Notes: a model not told the origin generated them from the letters alone. A DNA stretch of 64,000 bases from DASXKD01 sp963762735 (GCA_963762735.1 CAVXMG010000021.1:186001-250000); one strand, 5' to 3'; shown: positions 37,609 to 45,745, counted from the stretch's first letter. Translations and numbers: made by a program.

Positions 37609-38208
37609 ATGGACTCAATTCCTTCCGCCAGCGCCCTCACCGGGCTGGTCTCAGCCAGTTCTGCTGCCCCCGACGCTGGCATCAACGAGATCGGCGAACT
37701 GATCCTTGCCGAACATGCGCGGATCCTCCGGCTCTTCGGTGCGCTCTATGACCTGGCCCGGCGCGCGGACCCTTCCGTGAGCCGGCTGGCGCTGGCCCAG
37801 GTCTGGACCAGGCTCGCCGGCCTGCTCGTGACTCACACCAGGGCTGAGGAGGAAATCTGCTTCCCGCCGATGTACGGCACGGGCGCGCGGACCCTGACCG
37901 CCGTGGAGGCGGCGGCCGCCGACCACATCGACATACGCGAGGCCGTGGAACAAGCCCGGCTTCTCGAGGTGGGCTCTGCCCGGTGGTGGCAGGTGATCAC
38001 CGGGGCCCGCATCGCATGCGCCGAGCACTTCGCCAGCGAGGAGCGGGGCCTGCTGTCAGCACTGTGCAGTGGCCTTGCGCCAGGGACGGGCAAGGTCCTC
38101 GTGCGTCAATGGGCCGCATTCGCCGTTTCTCAGGCCGACGGCTCCCCCACGATGGTTAGCCGGGAAGCCTCGCCAGCGAGAGGAACAGGTCCGTCACCCG
38201 CCGAGTGA
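37609..38208 (+). CDS. Hemerythrin-like HHE domain protein
   Basis: This 199-residue protein has an HHE four-helix metal-binding domain with LAEHARILRLFGALYDLARR, LLVTHTRAEEEICFPPMYGT, AADHIDIREAVEQARLLE and ACAEHFASEERGLLSAL. These are the His/Glu positions that would bind two irons. A polar tail of about 30 residues follows. It is a distant paralogue of the protein at 19785-20357. ATG 37609 has GAGGAG 8 bases upstream. A stress role is likely from family and promoter context. Confidence 0.82.
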   Translation: MDSIPSASALTGLVSASSAAPDAGINEIGELILAEHARILRLFGALYDLARRADPSVSRLALAQVWTRLAGLLVTHTRAEEEICFPPMYGTGARTLTAVEAAAADHIDIREAVEQARLLEVGSARWWQVITGARIACAEHFASEERGLLSALCSGLAPGTGKVLVRQWAAFAVSQADGSPTMVSREASPARGTGPSPAE

Positions 38209-38215
38209 GCCCGCG

Positions 38216-39412
38216 CTAACCCTGCCCGAACTGGCCTATCGGGCTGGCGTGAAGGTCGCCGAGCAGCGCGGCTGGGTCGCGATACACCGCGGCGGCGCCA
38301 GCGGCCCGCAACTGCTCCTCGGCGATACCGCCGCAGAGCAGGCCGATGCACCCAATGCCCGCACGTTCCGCGGCGAGCACATCCCAGACGGTGTCGCCGA
38401 CCATGACGGTGCGCCGGGGATCGACACCCGACTCATCCAGCGCCTTGGTGACGATGCCCGGGTCGGGTTTGGCCCGGTCGACGTCGCCGGAGCTGACCAC
38501 GGCGCGAATCGCCGAGCGGGCGCCCAGCGCGTCGAGCATGAGGTCCACCTCGTCGTCTTTGGCGCTGGTGGCCAGCACCACGTCCAGCCCGAGCCTGGCG
38601 GTCGTACGGAGCAGGTCGGCTGCCCCGGGCAGCGGGCGCATCCGGCCGAGGTAGGGGGCGTAGTACCGGCTGTGCGCGGCGCTCACCGAGGGATCGGGGC
38701 TGCCGAGGACCCGTTCCACCAGCTCGGCTGAGCCCATCCCGATGGCCCGGTGGACGTCGGCACAACGGATGTCGTGGCCGCGTTCGGTGAAAGCCTCCCA
38801 CCACGCCACGACGTGCAGGTAGTTGGTGTCCAGCAGGGTGCCGTCCACGTCGAAGATGACGCCGCCGTGACGCTTGTCAGCCACCGCGGCCGGCCCTTGG
38901 TCGAGTATCGCCTGCGCGGCGCGCAGCCTAAGGCCTTCGAGCAGCTCAAGCTGGCTGTCGGCCCTGGCTATGAGCTCATCCAGCCGACCGCGGTCCAGCC
39001 GCGGATCCGCATCCGCCAGGAGCCGCAGCGTCCGCCACCCGGCCGCCTTGCCCGTCACCCCGAGGCTGAGCAGTTCCAGCTCTTCCAGGCTGCTCAGCGG
39101 CGACCTGGCCAGCAGGCGGCCGTTGAGCTTGAGCCGGCCCACCCTCTCACCGACCAGCCCGGCGTAAACCTTGTAGGTGCGCACCGGGACGTCCAGCGCG
39201 GCCATGAGGTCCAGCAGCGCCGCGCGGTCCATCGCGACGTCGGATGCGAAACGTCCAAGGGCGGCGCCAGCTTCCCCGCCTTGTTGAGCCGCCGCGGCCC
39301 TGCGGGCCAGCTCCACGCCACCCGTGGCCCCGGCGAGATGATCATTAAGGTAGATGCCGAGCAGCCCGTGCCCCGCTCGCCCGGCGGTCGGCACAGCTTG
39401 TGCCTCTGTCAT
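38216..39412 (-). CDS. Helical domain fused to a HAD-superfamily hydrolase
   Basis: This 398-residue protein has two parts. Residues 1-170 form an all-helical domain (LGIYLNDHLAGATGGVELAR, RAALLDLMAALDVPVRTYKV, GRLLARSPLSSLEELELLSL) that I know as a separate small actinobacterial protein of unknown role. Residues 180-398 are a HAD phosphatase with FDVDGTLLDTNY (Asp nucleophile), VVLATSAKDDE, AKPDPGIVTKAL and VMVGDTVWDVLAAERA. The substrate is unknown; the phosphatase part resembles phosphoglycolate or beta-phosphoglucomutase types. ATG 39412 has GGGAGG 4 bases upstream. A broken copy of the helical domain lies at 35806. Confidence 0.85.
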   Translation of the reverse strand: MTEAQAVPTAGRAGHGLLGIYLNDHLAGATGGVELARRAAAAQQGGEAGAALGRFASDVAMDRAALLDLMAALDVPVRTYKVYAGLVGERVGRLKLNGRLLARSPLSSLEELELLSLGVTGKAAGWRTLRLLADADPRLDRGRLDELIARADSQLELLEGLRLRAAQAILDQGPAAVADKRHGGVIFDVDGTLLDTNYLHVVAWWEAFTERGHDIRCADVHRAIGMGSAELVERVLGSPDPSVSAAHSRYYAPYLGRMRPLPGAADLLRTTARLGLDVVLATSAKDDEVDLMLDALGARSAIRAVVSSGDVDRAKPDPGIVTKALDESGVDPRRTVMVGDTVWDVLAAERAGIGCIGLLCGGIAEEQLRAAGAAAVYRDPAALLGDLHASPIGQFGQG

Positions 39413-39449
39413 GATTCCTCCCGTGCTGCCGGTGTACTGACCCCACCCA

Positions 39450-39473
39450 CTTCCCGCAACGTCCCGAATTAAC
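39450..39473 (-). promoter_or_regulatory. Weak SigB-like promoter candidate (GTTA-N14-GGGAAG)
   Basis: On the minus strand GTTA (39473-39470) and GGGAAG (39455-39450) are 14 bases apart, 37 bases before the HAD fusion gene. Both boxes differ by one base from the strongest form. Confidence 0.35.
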
Positions 39474-39603
39474 ATGGCCAGGCGCTCGAGCCAGAAACCG
39501 GGCGTTCGGGCGGGCAGAACGGGGGAAGTAGCGGTGGCGTGGCAGCAGCAACCACGGGCGACCGCCCGCAGACCGGCCGGGCACTGGCGGGGAAGAGGCG
39601 CCC

Positions 39604-40419
39604 GTGCCCATGCTGATCGGAACCTCGGGCTGGCAGTACCGGGACTGGCGCGGCGGGCTGTACCCAGCGGGGGTGGCACAGCGCCGCTGGCTGGAGCACT
39701 ACGCCAGCTACTACCTGACGGTGGAGAACAACGCCAGCTTCTACCGGTTGCCCGCCGAGCAGACCTTCGCGGGCTGGCGTGCCCGGACCCCCGCCGACTT
39801 CGTCATGGCGGTCAAGGCAAGCAGGTACCTCACGCACGTCAGAAAGCTGCGTGATCCGGAGGAACCCGTCGCCCGGCTCCTCGGTGCCGCGGCGGCCCTC
39901 GGCCCCAAGCTCGGCCCGGTCCTGCTCCAGTTGCCGCCGACTCTCAAAGCGGAGCCCGCTCTGCTGGACGCCTGCCTTACGGCCTTCCGGCACACCCCGC
40001 TTCCCGGCCACGGCCCGCTTCGGATCACGGTGGAACCGCGGCACAGTTCCTGGTGGACCGAGGAGGTCCGGCAGATCCTGGCCGCCCACGACGCGGCGCT
40101 GTGCTGGGCGGACCGGCGGGGCTGCGCTGTCACCCCCCTTTGGCGGACCGCAGGATGGGGATACCTGCGGTTCCATGAGGGTACGGCCGACCCGTGGCCC
40201 AGCTACACCGAGCAGGACCTGCGCAGGTGGGCCGGGCGGGTGCGTCAGGCGTGGCCGGGTGACGCGGACGTGTACGTCTATTTCAACAACGACCCGGGCG
40301 GGGCCGCTGTAGTCAACTCGGCAACCTTTGCGGCGCTGGCCCGCGACGCCGGCCTCATGGTCACCCGGACGCCCCGTGTCGGCGGCGTACCGCTGACCAC
40401 AGCCATCCCGACGTGGTGA
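39604..40419 (+). CDS. DUF72 family protein
   Basis: This 271-residue protein has the TIM-barrel DUF72 (YecE-like) signature: start LIGTSGWQYRDWRGGLYPAG, then SYYLTVENNASFYRLPAEQT, FVMAVKASRYLTHVRKLRDP, ILLQLPP-like VLLQLPPTLK, and VEPRHSSWWTEEV. The biochemical role of the family is unknown. GTG 39604 and ATG 39610 are both possible; GGGGAAGAGG lies 5 bases before the GTG. It is divergent from the HAD fusion gene. Confidence 0.88.
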   Translation: MPMLIGTSGWQYRDWRGGLYPAGVAQRRWLEHYASYYLTVENNASFYRLPAEQTFAGWRARTPADFVMAVKASRYLTHVRKLRDPEEPVARLLGAAAALGPKLGPVLLQLPPTLKAEPALLDACLTAFRHTPLPGHGPLRITVEPRHSSWWTEEVRQILAAHDAALCWADRRGCAVTPLWRTAGWGYLRFHEGTADPWPSYTEQDLRRWAGRVRQAWPGDADVYVYFNNDPGGAAVVNSATFAALARDAGLMVTRTPRVGGVPLTTAIPTW

Positions 40420-40438
40420 CGGGCGCCCATCGCGCCGT

Positions 40439-40463
40439 GCTTAAACGCCTCTCCCTTGGGTAG
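40439..40463 (+). promoter_or_regulatory. SigB-like promoter candidate (GCTTAA-N13-GGGTAG)
   Basis: GCTTAA (40439-40444) and GGGTAG (40458-40463) are 13 bases apart. It precedes the ferritin-like fragment and the four-gene cassette starting at 40701. Confidence 0.45.
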
Positions 40464-40486
40464 CTTCAGCGCTTTCCGCCCGCTGA

Positions 40487-40711
40487 GCACCGGCCGCAGG
40501 GCGAACATCGGATAAAGACGGGGCGAACATCCGTGACAGGCAGCAGCTTCAGCATCGACGTGAGCGCATCGTGATCGCCACGTACCAAGAGATCATCCGT
40601 TGGCTCGGTGACACCGACGTGACCGCCCGGCGGCTGCTTGAGGACATCCTGGCCGGCGAGGAGGAGCACGCCGACGACAGCCTCGACCTGCTCGGCGCCG
40701 ATGGGACCTGA
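40487..40711 (+). pseudogene. C-terminal fragment of a ferritin-like/bacterioferritin protein
   Basis: The frame from 40487 to the TGA at 40709-40711 ends in ERIVIATYQEIIRWLGDTDV then LLEDILAGEEEHADDSLDLL. This is the typical last half of ferritin-like proteins, including the metal-binding EEEHADD. There is no matching first half (helices A and B) upstream in any frame that I could recognise, and no good start; GTG 40571 would give only 46 residues. The last 11 bases overlap the start of the acyl-CoA dehydrogenase gene. It is probably a truncated gene. Confidence 0.5.
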
Positions 40712-41693
40712 GGACGGCTCCGGCGCCCAGCGGGGAGCACCAGCCTGGCAGGTGGCCGACCAGGCGTTCCGCGCGGCCGTGGACTCGGGGCGCCTTGATC
40801 TCCCGCTGCCGGGCTCTGGGCGGACCCGGGAGCGGTGGGCCGCGTTCGCGGACCTGGCCGCGGAGGACCTGTCCCTGGCCAGGCTTGCCGAGGGCCATGC
40901 GGATGCGGTGGCGATCCTGGCCGAACTGGACGGCCCGCCACCGCTGCCGGGCAGCCGGTGGGGAGTGTGGGCCGCCCACCCGCCCGGCCCGAAGCTGGAA
41001 GCCGCCCGCCACGCCGGCGAATGGCGGCTGCGCGGCACGAAGCGGTACTGCTCGGGGGCCCGCTCGTGTACCCATGCCCTGGTCACGGCCGCCGCGCCGG
41101 ACGGGATGCGGCTGTTCGCGGTGTCGGTCGAGGTGCTGACGCCGGTGCCGGGCACCTGGCCCGCCACCGGCATGGCGGGCAGCGACACGCTGGACGTGGA
41201 CTTCGACGAGGTTCCCGCTCTGCCGGTCGGGAGACCGGGGGCGTACGTGGAGCGGCCTGGGTTCGCGCACGGCGGCGCCGGCGTGGCCGCGTGCTGGTAC
41301 GGCGGTACCCGCGCGGTGGGCGGCGCCTTGCTGTCTGCCGCAGGCCAGCGCGACCTGGGGCCACATGCGCTCGCCCACCTCGGCGCGGTGGACATCGCGC
41401 TGCGCACCGTGCGCTCGGCTCTCGACACGGCCGCGGACGAGATCGACGCCGACCCCGCCGACCTCAAGGGCGTGGGCAGGCTCCGTTCGCTGCGCGTGCG
41501 CGCGCTGGCCGACGCCGTGGCCGGAGAGGTCATGGGGCGGGTCGGCCGGGCTCTCGGCGCCGGGCCGCTGTGCCTGGATGAGGAGCATTCACGCCGGGTG
41601 GCGGACCTGACCGTCTACGTGCGGCAGCATCATGCCGAGCGCAGCCTCGCCGAACTCGGCGCGCTGGTTGCGGAGCAGGGAACGCAATGGTGA
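40701..41693 (+). CDS. Acyl-CoA dehydrogenase-like flavoprotein
   Basis: This 330-residue protein resembles acyl-CoA/acyl-ACP dehydrogenases but is shorter than usual (about 380). The middle domain has RLRGTKRYCSGARSCTHALV and PATGMAGSDTLDVDFDEVPA. The helical C-terminal part has AHLGAVDIALRTVRSALDTA and VRQHHAERSLAELGALV. FAD-dependent oxidation of a CoA- or carrier-linked substrate is plausible; the substrate is unknown. The frame is open to 40638, but ATG 40701 fits the conserved start. It heads a cassette with PIG-L, methyltransferase and glycosyltransferase genes, joined by overlaps or short gaps. Confidence 0.78.
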   Translation: MGPEDGSGAQRGAPAWQVADQAFRAAVDSGRLDLPLPGSGRTRERWAAFADLAAEDLSLARLAEGHADAVAILAELDGPPPLPGSRWGVWAAHPPGPKLEAARHAGEWRLRGTKRYCSGARSCTHALVTAAAPDGMRLFAVSVEVLTPVPGTWPATGMAGSDTLDVDFDEVPALPVGRPGAYVERPGFAHGGAGVAACWYGGTRAVGGALLSAAGQRDLGPHALAHLGAVDIALRTVRSALDTAADEIDADPADLKGVGRLRSLRVRALADAVAGEVMGRVGRALGAGPLCLDEEHSRRVADLTVYVRQHHAERSLAELGALVAEQGTQW

Positions 41694-42415
41694 ACGGGGC
41701 CCCGAACCTCATCGACGCCCCGGGCACGCCCGAATGGGCCTGGCGTACCTGGCCGGCCTTTGGCCAGTTTCCCGTCCTGGATGCCACCGGGTGGGCGAGC
41801 GCCGTGGTGGTCGCCGCGCACCCGGATGACGAGGTGCTCGGAGCGGGTGGCACCATCGCGGTGCTGGCCGCCAGGGGCGCCCGGCTGCGGCTCGTGGCAC
41901 TCACCGACGGCGAGGCCTCCCATCCGCACCGGCGGGAGTCCATCGCTTCCAGGCGGGCTGCTGAGACGCTGGCGGCGCTGGCGGCGCTCGGGGCCAGGGA
42001 CACCGAGATGATCCGGCTCGGCCTGCCCGACTCGGGGCTCGCCGCGCACGAGCATGACGTGACGGCACGACTACAGGAACTGGCCTGGGGTTTCGACGCG
42101 CTCCTCGCACCGTGGGACCGGGACGCCCATCCCGATCACGAGGTGGCGGGCCGGGCCGCGCGGGCCGCCCGCGGAGACAAAGACATGCTGTGGTACCCCG
42201 TGTGGATGTGGCACTGGGCACGGCCTGGTGATCCCCGCGTGCCCTGGCATGCGGCGGTGCGCGTCCCGCTGCCGCGACCGGTGGCGGCGCGCAAGCGGCG
42301 GGCCATCGGCTGCTTCGCCAGCCAACTGCGGGACCGGAGCGAGGCGCAGGGCCCGGTGCTGCCCGCCGGCATCGTGGCGCACTTCGCCCGTGACGTGGAG
42401 GTCTTTTTCCGGTGA
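41687..42415 (+). CDS. PIG-L family deacetylase
   Basis: This 242-residue zinc-dependent LmbE/PIG-L enzyme removes acetyl groups from N-acetylglucosamine-type sugars. The metal motif AHPDDEVLGAGG and the second site DRDAHPDHEVAGRAAR are intact, as is the core RLVALTDGEASHPHRRESIA. Mycothiol biosynthesis (MshB), teicoplanin-type and other glycoside deacetylases belong here; the companion genes argue for a dedicated glycolipid or sugar pathway. ATG 41687 overlaps the end of the acyl-CoA dehydrogenase gene (stop at 41693). Confidence 0.9.
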   Translation: MVNGAPNLIDAPGTPEWAWRTWPAFGQFPVLDATGWASAVVVAAHPDDEVLGAGGTIAVLAARGARLRLVALTDGEASHPHRRESIASRRAAETLAALAALGARDTEMIRLGLPDSGLAAHEHDVTARLQELAWGFDALLAPWDRDAHPDHEVAGRAARAARGDKDMLWYPVWMWHWARPGDPRVPWHAAVRVPLPRPVAARKRRAIGCFASQLRDRSEAQGPVLPAGIVAHFARDVEVFFR

Positions 42416-42422
42416 GCCCTCG

Positions 42423-43031
42423 ATGACACTGGGACCTGGCTACTTCGACGCGATGTACGCGGCCGCCCCGGACCCGTGGAGCCTGCGCACCCGCTGGTAC
42501 GAGGCCCGGAAATACGCGGTAAGCACCGCCATGCTGCCACGGCAGCGGTACGCCGACGCCTTCGAGCCGGGCTGCTCAGTGGGCGTGCTTACCGGAATGC
42601 TCGCCCCACGCTGCGACCGGCTGCTGTCCTGCGACATGGCAGCGGTCGCGGTCGAGGCCGCGGCCGCGCACACCGCGCAGTTCCCCAACGTCACGGTCGA
42701 ACGCCGGGCCATCCCCCGTGACTGGCCGCCCGGAGTGTTCGACCTGGTCGTCCTCTCGGAGTTCCTGTACTACTTCGCCGGCCCCGACCTGGACCACGTC
42801 CTCGATCTCGTGCTCGCGGCGCTCCGGCCGGCCGGCACCCTCCTGGCGGTGCACTGGCGGCACCCGGTTCCGGAATACCCGCGCAGCGGTGACGACGTGC
42901 ACGCGGCCCTGGGCGCCCGCGCCGGCCTCGCCAGGCTCGCCGACCACACCGAACCGGACTTTCTCGCCCAGGTCTATATCCGGGGCGCGGGCAGCCCGGT
43001 GTCGGTGGCGCAGGCCGAAGGCCTGGTGTGA
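42423..43031 (+). CDS. SAM-dependent methyltransferase (NodS-like)
   Basis: This 202-residue class I methyltransferase starts with YFDAMYAAAPDPWSLRTRWY, as in NodS-type N-methyltransferases. The SAM site is AFEPGCSVGVLTGMLAPRCD, with the acidic loop LLSCDMAAVAVEAA and a motif-IV FDLVVLSEFLYYF. NodS methylates a deacetylated chitooligosaccharide amine, so action on the amine freed by the PIG-L enzyme is a reasonable inference. ATG 42423 is 7 bases after the PIG-L stop. The stop overlaps the glycosyltransferase start (GTGA). Confidence 0.85.
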   Translation: MTLGPGYFDAMYAAAPDPWSLRTRWYEARKYAVSTAMLPRQRYADAFEPGCSVGVLTGMLAPRCDRLLSCDMAAVAVEAAAAHTAQFPNVTVERRAIPRDWPPGVFDLVVLSEFLYYFAGPDLDHVLDLVLAALRPAGTLLAVHWRHPVPEYPRSGDDVHAALGARAGLARLADHTEPDFLAQVYIRGAGSPVSVAQAEGLV

Positions 43032-43792
43032 TCAACGCGGTGGGGGTGGTGATCCCCGCGCACGACGAACAGGACCTGTTGCCCTCCTGCCTCGCCGCTG
43101 TCCGCCGGGCGGCCAGGCAGGTCAGCGTTCCCGTGTACGTGGTGGTGGTGGCGGACGCGTGCACCGACCGGACCGCGGAACTGGCCCGTGCCCAAGGCGC
43201 AACCGTCGTGGAGGCCCGCGCCCGCAGCGTCGGCGCCGCCCGGCGGGCCGGGGTGGGGCAGGTGCTCCGGTCCGTCCGCCACCTGGATCCCGCCACGCTG
43301 TGGATAGCCACCACCGACGCCGACACCCTCGTGCCCCGCTGCTGGCTCAGCCGGCAGCTCCGCTATGCCAGCCGGGGCTGGAAAGGCGTGGTGGGCACGG
43401 TGACGGTCGAGGACTGGTCCGGCCATCCGCCCCAGGTGCGAAGGCGCTACATCCGGCACTACCGGGCCTGGCAAGGGCATCACCCGCACGTGCATGGCGC
43501 CAACCTGGGTTTCGCTGCGGACGCCTACCTTGCCGTGGGCGGCTTCCGTCCGCTGCCGACGGCTGAGGACCACGCCCTCGTCGAGGACCTCCGGGCGGCC
43601 GGGCTACCGCTATTGCGGACGACCCGGATCCCCGTGGTGACATCGGCCCGCGCCCGGGCCCGGGCGCCGCGCGGGTTCTCCTGGCTGCTGGGCACGCTCG
43701 CCGGGGCGGATGCGCCGTTCCCGGGCCGCGGGACAGGCCCGTCCGAGCGGGATCAAGGGCTCAGCCAGCGCCGGGCAGGCACACCTGGATGA
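43028..43792 (+). CDS. Family 2 glycosyltransferase
   Basis: This 254-residue GT-A glycosyltransferase begins VGVVIPAHDEQDLLPSCLAA and has VYVVVVADACTDRTAELARA and the metal/nucleotide motif IATTDADTLVP. The acceptor side has HVHGANLGFAADAYLAVGGF and TAEDHALVEDLRAAG with a catalytic-type ED pair. The donor and acceptor are unknown. The GTG at 43028 overlaps the methyltransferase stop. It ends the four-gene cassette; the last 40 residues are polar and variable. The 82 bases to the next, convergent gene hold no feature. Confidence 0.88.
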   Translation: MINAVGVVIPAHDEQDLLPSCLAAVRRAARQVSVPVYVVVVADACTDRTAELARAQGATVVEARARSVGAARRAGVGQVLRSVRHLDPATLWIATTDADTLVPRCWLSRQLRYASRGWKGVVGTVTVEDWSGHPPQVRRRYIRHYRAWQGHHPHVHGANLGFAADAYLAVGGFRPLPTAEDHALVEDLRAAGLPLLRTTRIPVVTSARARARAPRGFSWLLGTLAGADAPFPGRGTGPSERDQGLSQRRAGTPG

Positions 43793-43874
43793 CGTCGCCA
43801 GCCACGCGCGCCTGGAACACCGGCTGCGGCGCGGTGGCAGGGCCGTACACGACCGCCCCGTCACCGGCCGCCGG

Positions 43875-44144
43875 CTAATGTTCGCCGAGCTTTCTGGCGA
43901 GCTCGTCGCGGCCCATCTTCGACCGGCCCGGCAGGTCACGTTTCTTGGCGATCTCGTACAGTTCCGCCCTGGTCTTGGGCTTCGCGCCGCCGGTGCGCTT
44001 GCGCTGGGCGACCGCCGCGCCCTGCTTGCCGAGCGCGGTCCGGGTCTTGGCGGGCAGATTCGCGATCGTCTTCTTGCTGGTGGCGGCCTGCTGAGCCTTC
44101 TTCACGTTGCGCTTGGCCGCCTGCGACTGCTTGCTCGTCGCCAT
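43875..44144 (-). CDS. Rho-N/SAP-like small basic protein
   Basis: This 89-residue, Lys/Arg-rich protein has a flexible N-terminus (SKQSQAAKRNVKKAQQAATS) and the C-terminal unit TRAELYEIAKKRDLPGRSKM then GRDELARKL. The unit is the same small helix-loop-helix type as in the protein at 21910-22233 and is likely nucleic-acid binding. ATG 44144 has GGAGG 8 bases upstream and is preferred over ATG 44150. A GTTAGC-N13-GGGTAG promoter candidate lies 42 bases upstream. Confidence 0.75.
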   Translation of the reverse strand: MATSKQSQAAKRNVKKAQQAATSKKTIANLPAKTRTALGKQGAAVAQRKRTGGAKPKTRAELYEIAKKRDLPGRSKMGRDELARKLGEH

Positions 44145-44186
44145 CGTCATCGCCTCCCTGTCCAAGGGTTCTCAGCAGGCCCTGCC

Positions 44187-44211
44187 CTACCCGGCAACGA
44201 CCTTGGCTAAC
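44187..44211 (-). promoter_or_regulatory. SigB-like promoter (GTTAGC-N13-GGGTAG)
   Basis: On the minus strand GTTAGC (44211-44206) and GGGTAG (44192-44187) are 13 bases apart and precede the Rho-N-like gene. It is back to back with the plus-strand candidate at 44243. Confidence 0.55.
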
Positions 44212-44242
44212 GGCCAAGGCGTGCCCGCTTTCCCGGTCACGG

Positions 44243-44267
44243 GTTTGCGGTGGCAGCCATGTGGTAG
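44243..44267 (+). promoter_or_regulatory. SigB-like promoter candidate (GTTT-N15-TGGTAG)
   Basis: GTTT (44243-44246) and TGGTAG (44262-44267) are 15 bases apart, 65 bases before the DJ-1/PfpI gene. The -10 has one mismatch to GGGTAG. Confidence 0.4.
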
Positions 44268-44332
44268 CGCAACCCGGAGCCGCCGCGCAGGCGGCCGTTG
44301 CCAAGGACCGCCACAAGAGAGGAGCCCATGCC

Positions 44333-44893
44333 ATGGGGAACGAACTTCACGGCCGCCGGATCGCATTCATGATCGCCAACGAAGGCGCGGAGCAGGTAGA
44401 GCTTACCGAGCCCTGGCAGGCGGTGCGGGACGCGGGCGGGACGCCCGAGCTACTCGCGCCCGAGGCCGGCCAGGCCCAGGCGTTCAACCATCTCGACAAG
44501 GCGGACACCTTCCCGGTGGACCGGGCTATCAGCGATGCCGATCCGGCCGGCTATGACGCGCTGGTGCTGCCCGGCGGCGTCGCCAACCCGGACCAGCTGC
44601 GGACCATCCCCGCGGCGGTGGAGTTCGCCCGTGCGCTGTTCCAGGCGGGCAAGCCTGCCGCGGTCATCTGCCACGGCCCGTGGACCTTGGTGGAGGCAGA
44701 CCTGGTCCGGGGCCGGACGCTAACCTCCTGGCCAAGCCTGCAAACGGACATCCGCAACGCTGGTGGAAACTGGGTGGACAGCGAAGTACAGGTGTGCGCG
44801 GCCGGCCCCAACGTGCTGGTGACCAGCCGCAAGCCCGACGACCTGCCTGCCTTCTGCAAGCAACTGGTCGAGGAGTTCCAGCGGGCCGGCTGA
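44333..44893 (+). CDS. DJ-1/PfpI family protein
   Basis: This 186-residue protein of the type 1 glutamine amidotransferase-like DJ-1/PfpI family has RIAFMIANEGAEQVELTEPW with the conserved Glu, YDALVLPGGVANPDQLRTIP, and the nucleophile elbow AVICHGPWTLVEADLV with Cys113. Members act as proteases, deglycases or chaperone-like stress proteins; the exact activity is unknown. ATG 44333 has GGAG 8 bases upstream; ATG 44328 is out of frame. Confidence 0.9.
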   Translation: MGNELHGRRIAFMIANEGAEQVELTEPWQAVRDAGGTPELLAPEAGQAQAFNHLDKADTFPVDRAISDADPAGYDALVLPGGVANPDQLRTIPAAVEFARALFQAGKPAAVICHGPWTLVEADLVRGRTLTSWPSLQTDIRNAGGNWVDSEVQVCAAGPNVLVTSRKPDDLPAFCKQLVEEFQRAG

Positions 44894-44897
44894 GCCG

Positions 44898-45711
44898 CTA
44901 CTCGCGCAGGTCGGCGACGACGGCGAAATGGTCCGACGGCCAGACTCCGGCCACCGGGGCGTTGCCAGCCAGGCGCACCGACTCCACCCGGGCGCGGCCC
45001 TGCCTGGGCAGGCCCACCAGGACGTAGTCGATACGTGAATCAGGGATCAGGCTGTCGTCCTGATATCCGTTCCGCAGATCCCAGGTGAAGCCGGGGTCGC
45101 CGGGAGCGGCGTAACGCCAGGAGTCGAGGAGCACCAGGCCGGGGACCGCCGGGTCGGCGAGCAGGCCGCCGAGCAGCCGCAGTTCGTCGGAGCCGGGTTC
45201 GGCGTTGAAGTCGCCGGTGACCACCGGCGGGTAGGTGCATCCGCCGGAGTTCTCCTCGACGAACCTGGCCAGCGCGCGGACCTGCGCCACGCGCAGCGCG
45301 GATCGGCCCAGTCCCCAGGTCAGATGGGTGGTGAACATCGGCAGGACACCGCCAGGGGTGTCGATCCGGGCGTGCACCGCCACCCTGGCCTCGTCCGAAG
45401 CGGTCACCGGCAGGGCGTCAGCCGTCTGCGCGGTGATCGGCCAGCGGCTGAGGATCGCGTTGCCGATGAACAGTCTCGGTGCCGTCGGTGTGGCGCACCT
45501 TCCCGGCTTCCGCCCAGCACCAGTGCATGCCCAGCTGCCCTGCCAGGTCGATGGCCAGATTCTCCCCCGGAACGTTCTCCCCCGGACCGCCCCAGACCTC
45601 CTGGAAGCCACACAAATCGGGCTGGACCTCGGCCAATGTCGCGGCGATCGCCTGCTGGCGCTGTTCCCAGGGCCCGTAACGCCACCACAGATTCCAACTC
45701 ATCACCCGCAC
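44898..45711 (-). CDS. Endonuclease/exonuclease/phosphatase family protein, frameshifted
   Basis: This enzyme of about 270 residues belongs to the metal-dependent EEP fold, which includes DNase I-like nucleases and phosphodiesterases. The N-terminus has VMSWNLWWRYGPW and LCGFQEVWGG with the catalytic Glu. After a frame change near 45471-45478 come NAILSRWPI, FTTHLTW, VVTGDFNAEPGSDELRLLGG, SRIDYVLVGLP and WPSDHFAVVADL. All catalytic motifs are present but in two frames, with one extra base. GTG 45711 lies 9 bases after a GTTAAG-N13-GGGTAG promoter, with ATG 45702 as the alternative start. Confidence 0.75.
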
Positions 45712-45720
45712 AGCCCGGGC

Positions 45721-45745
45721 CTACCCCGTGGGGTAGCGCCTTAAC
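45721..45745 (-). promoter_or_regulatory. SigB-like promoter (GTTAAG-N13-GGGTAG), near-leaderless
   Basis: On the minus strand GTTAAG (45745-45740) and GGGTAG (45726-45721) are 13 bases apart, ending 9 bases before the GTG of the EEP gene. The hexamers and spacing are identical to 25788 and 37356. Confidence 0.6.
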
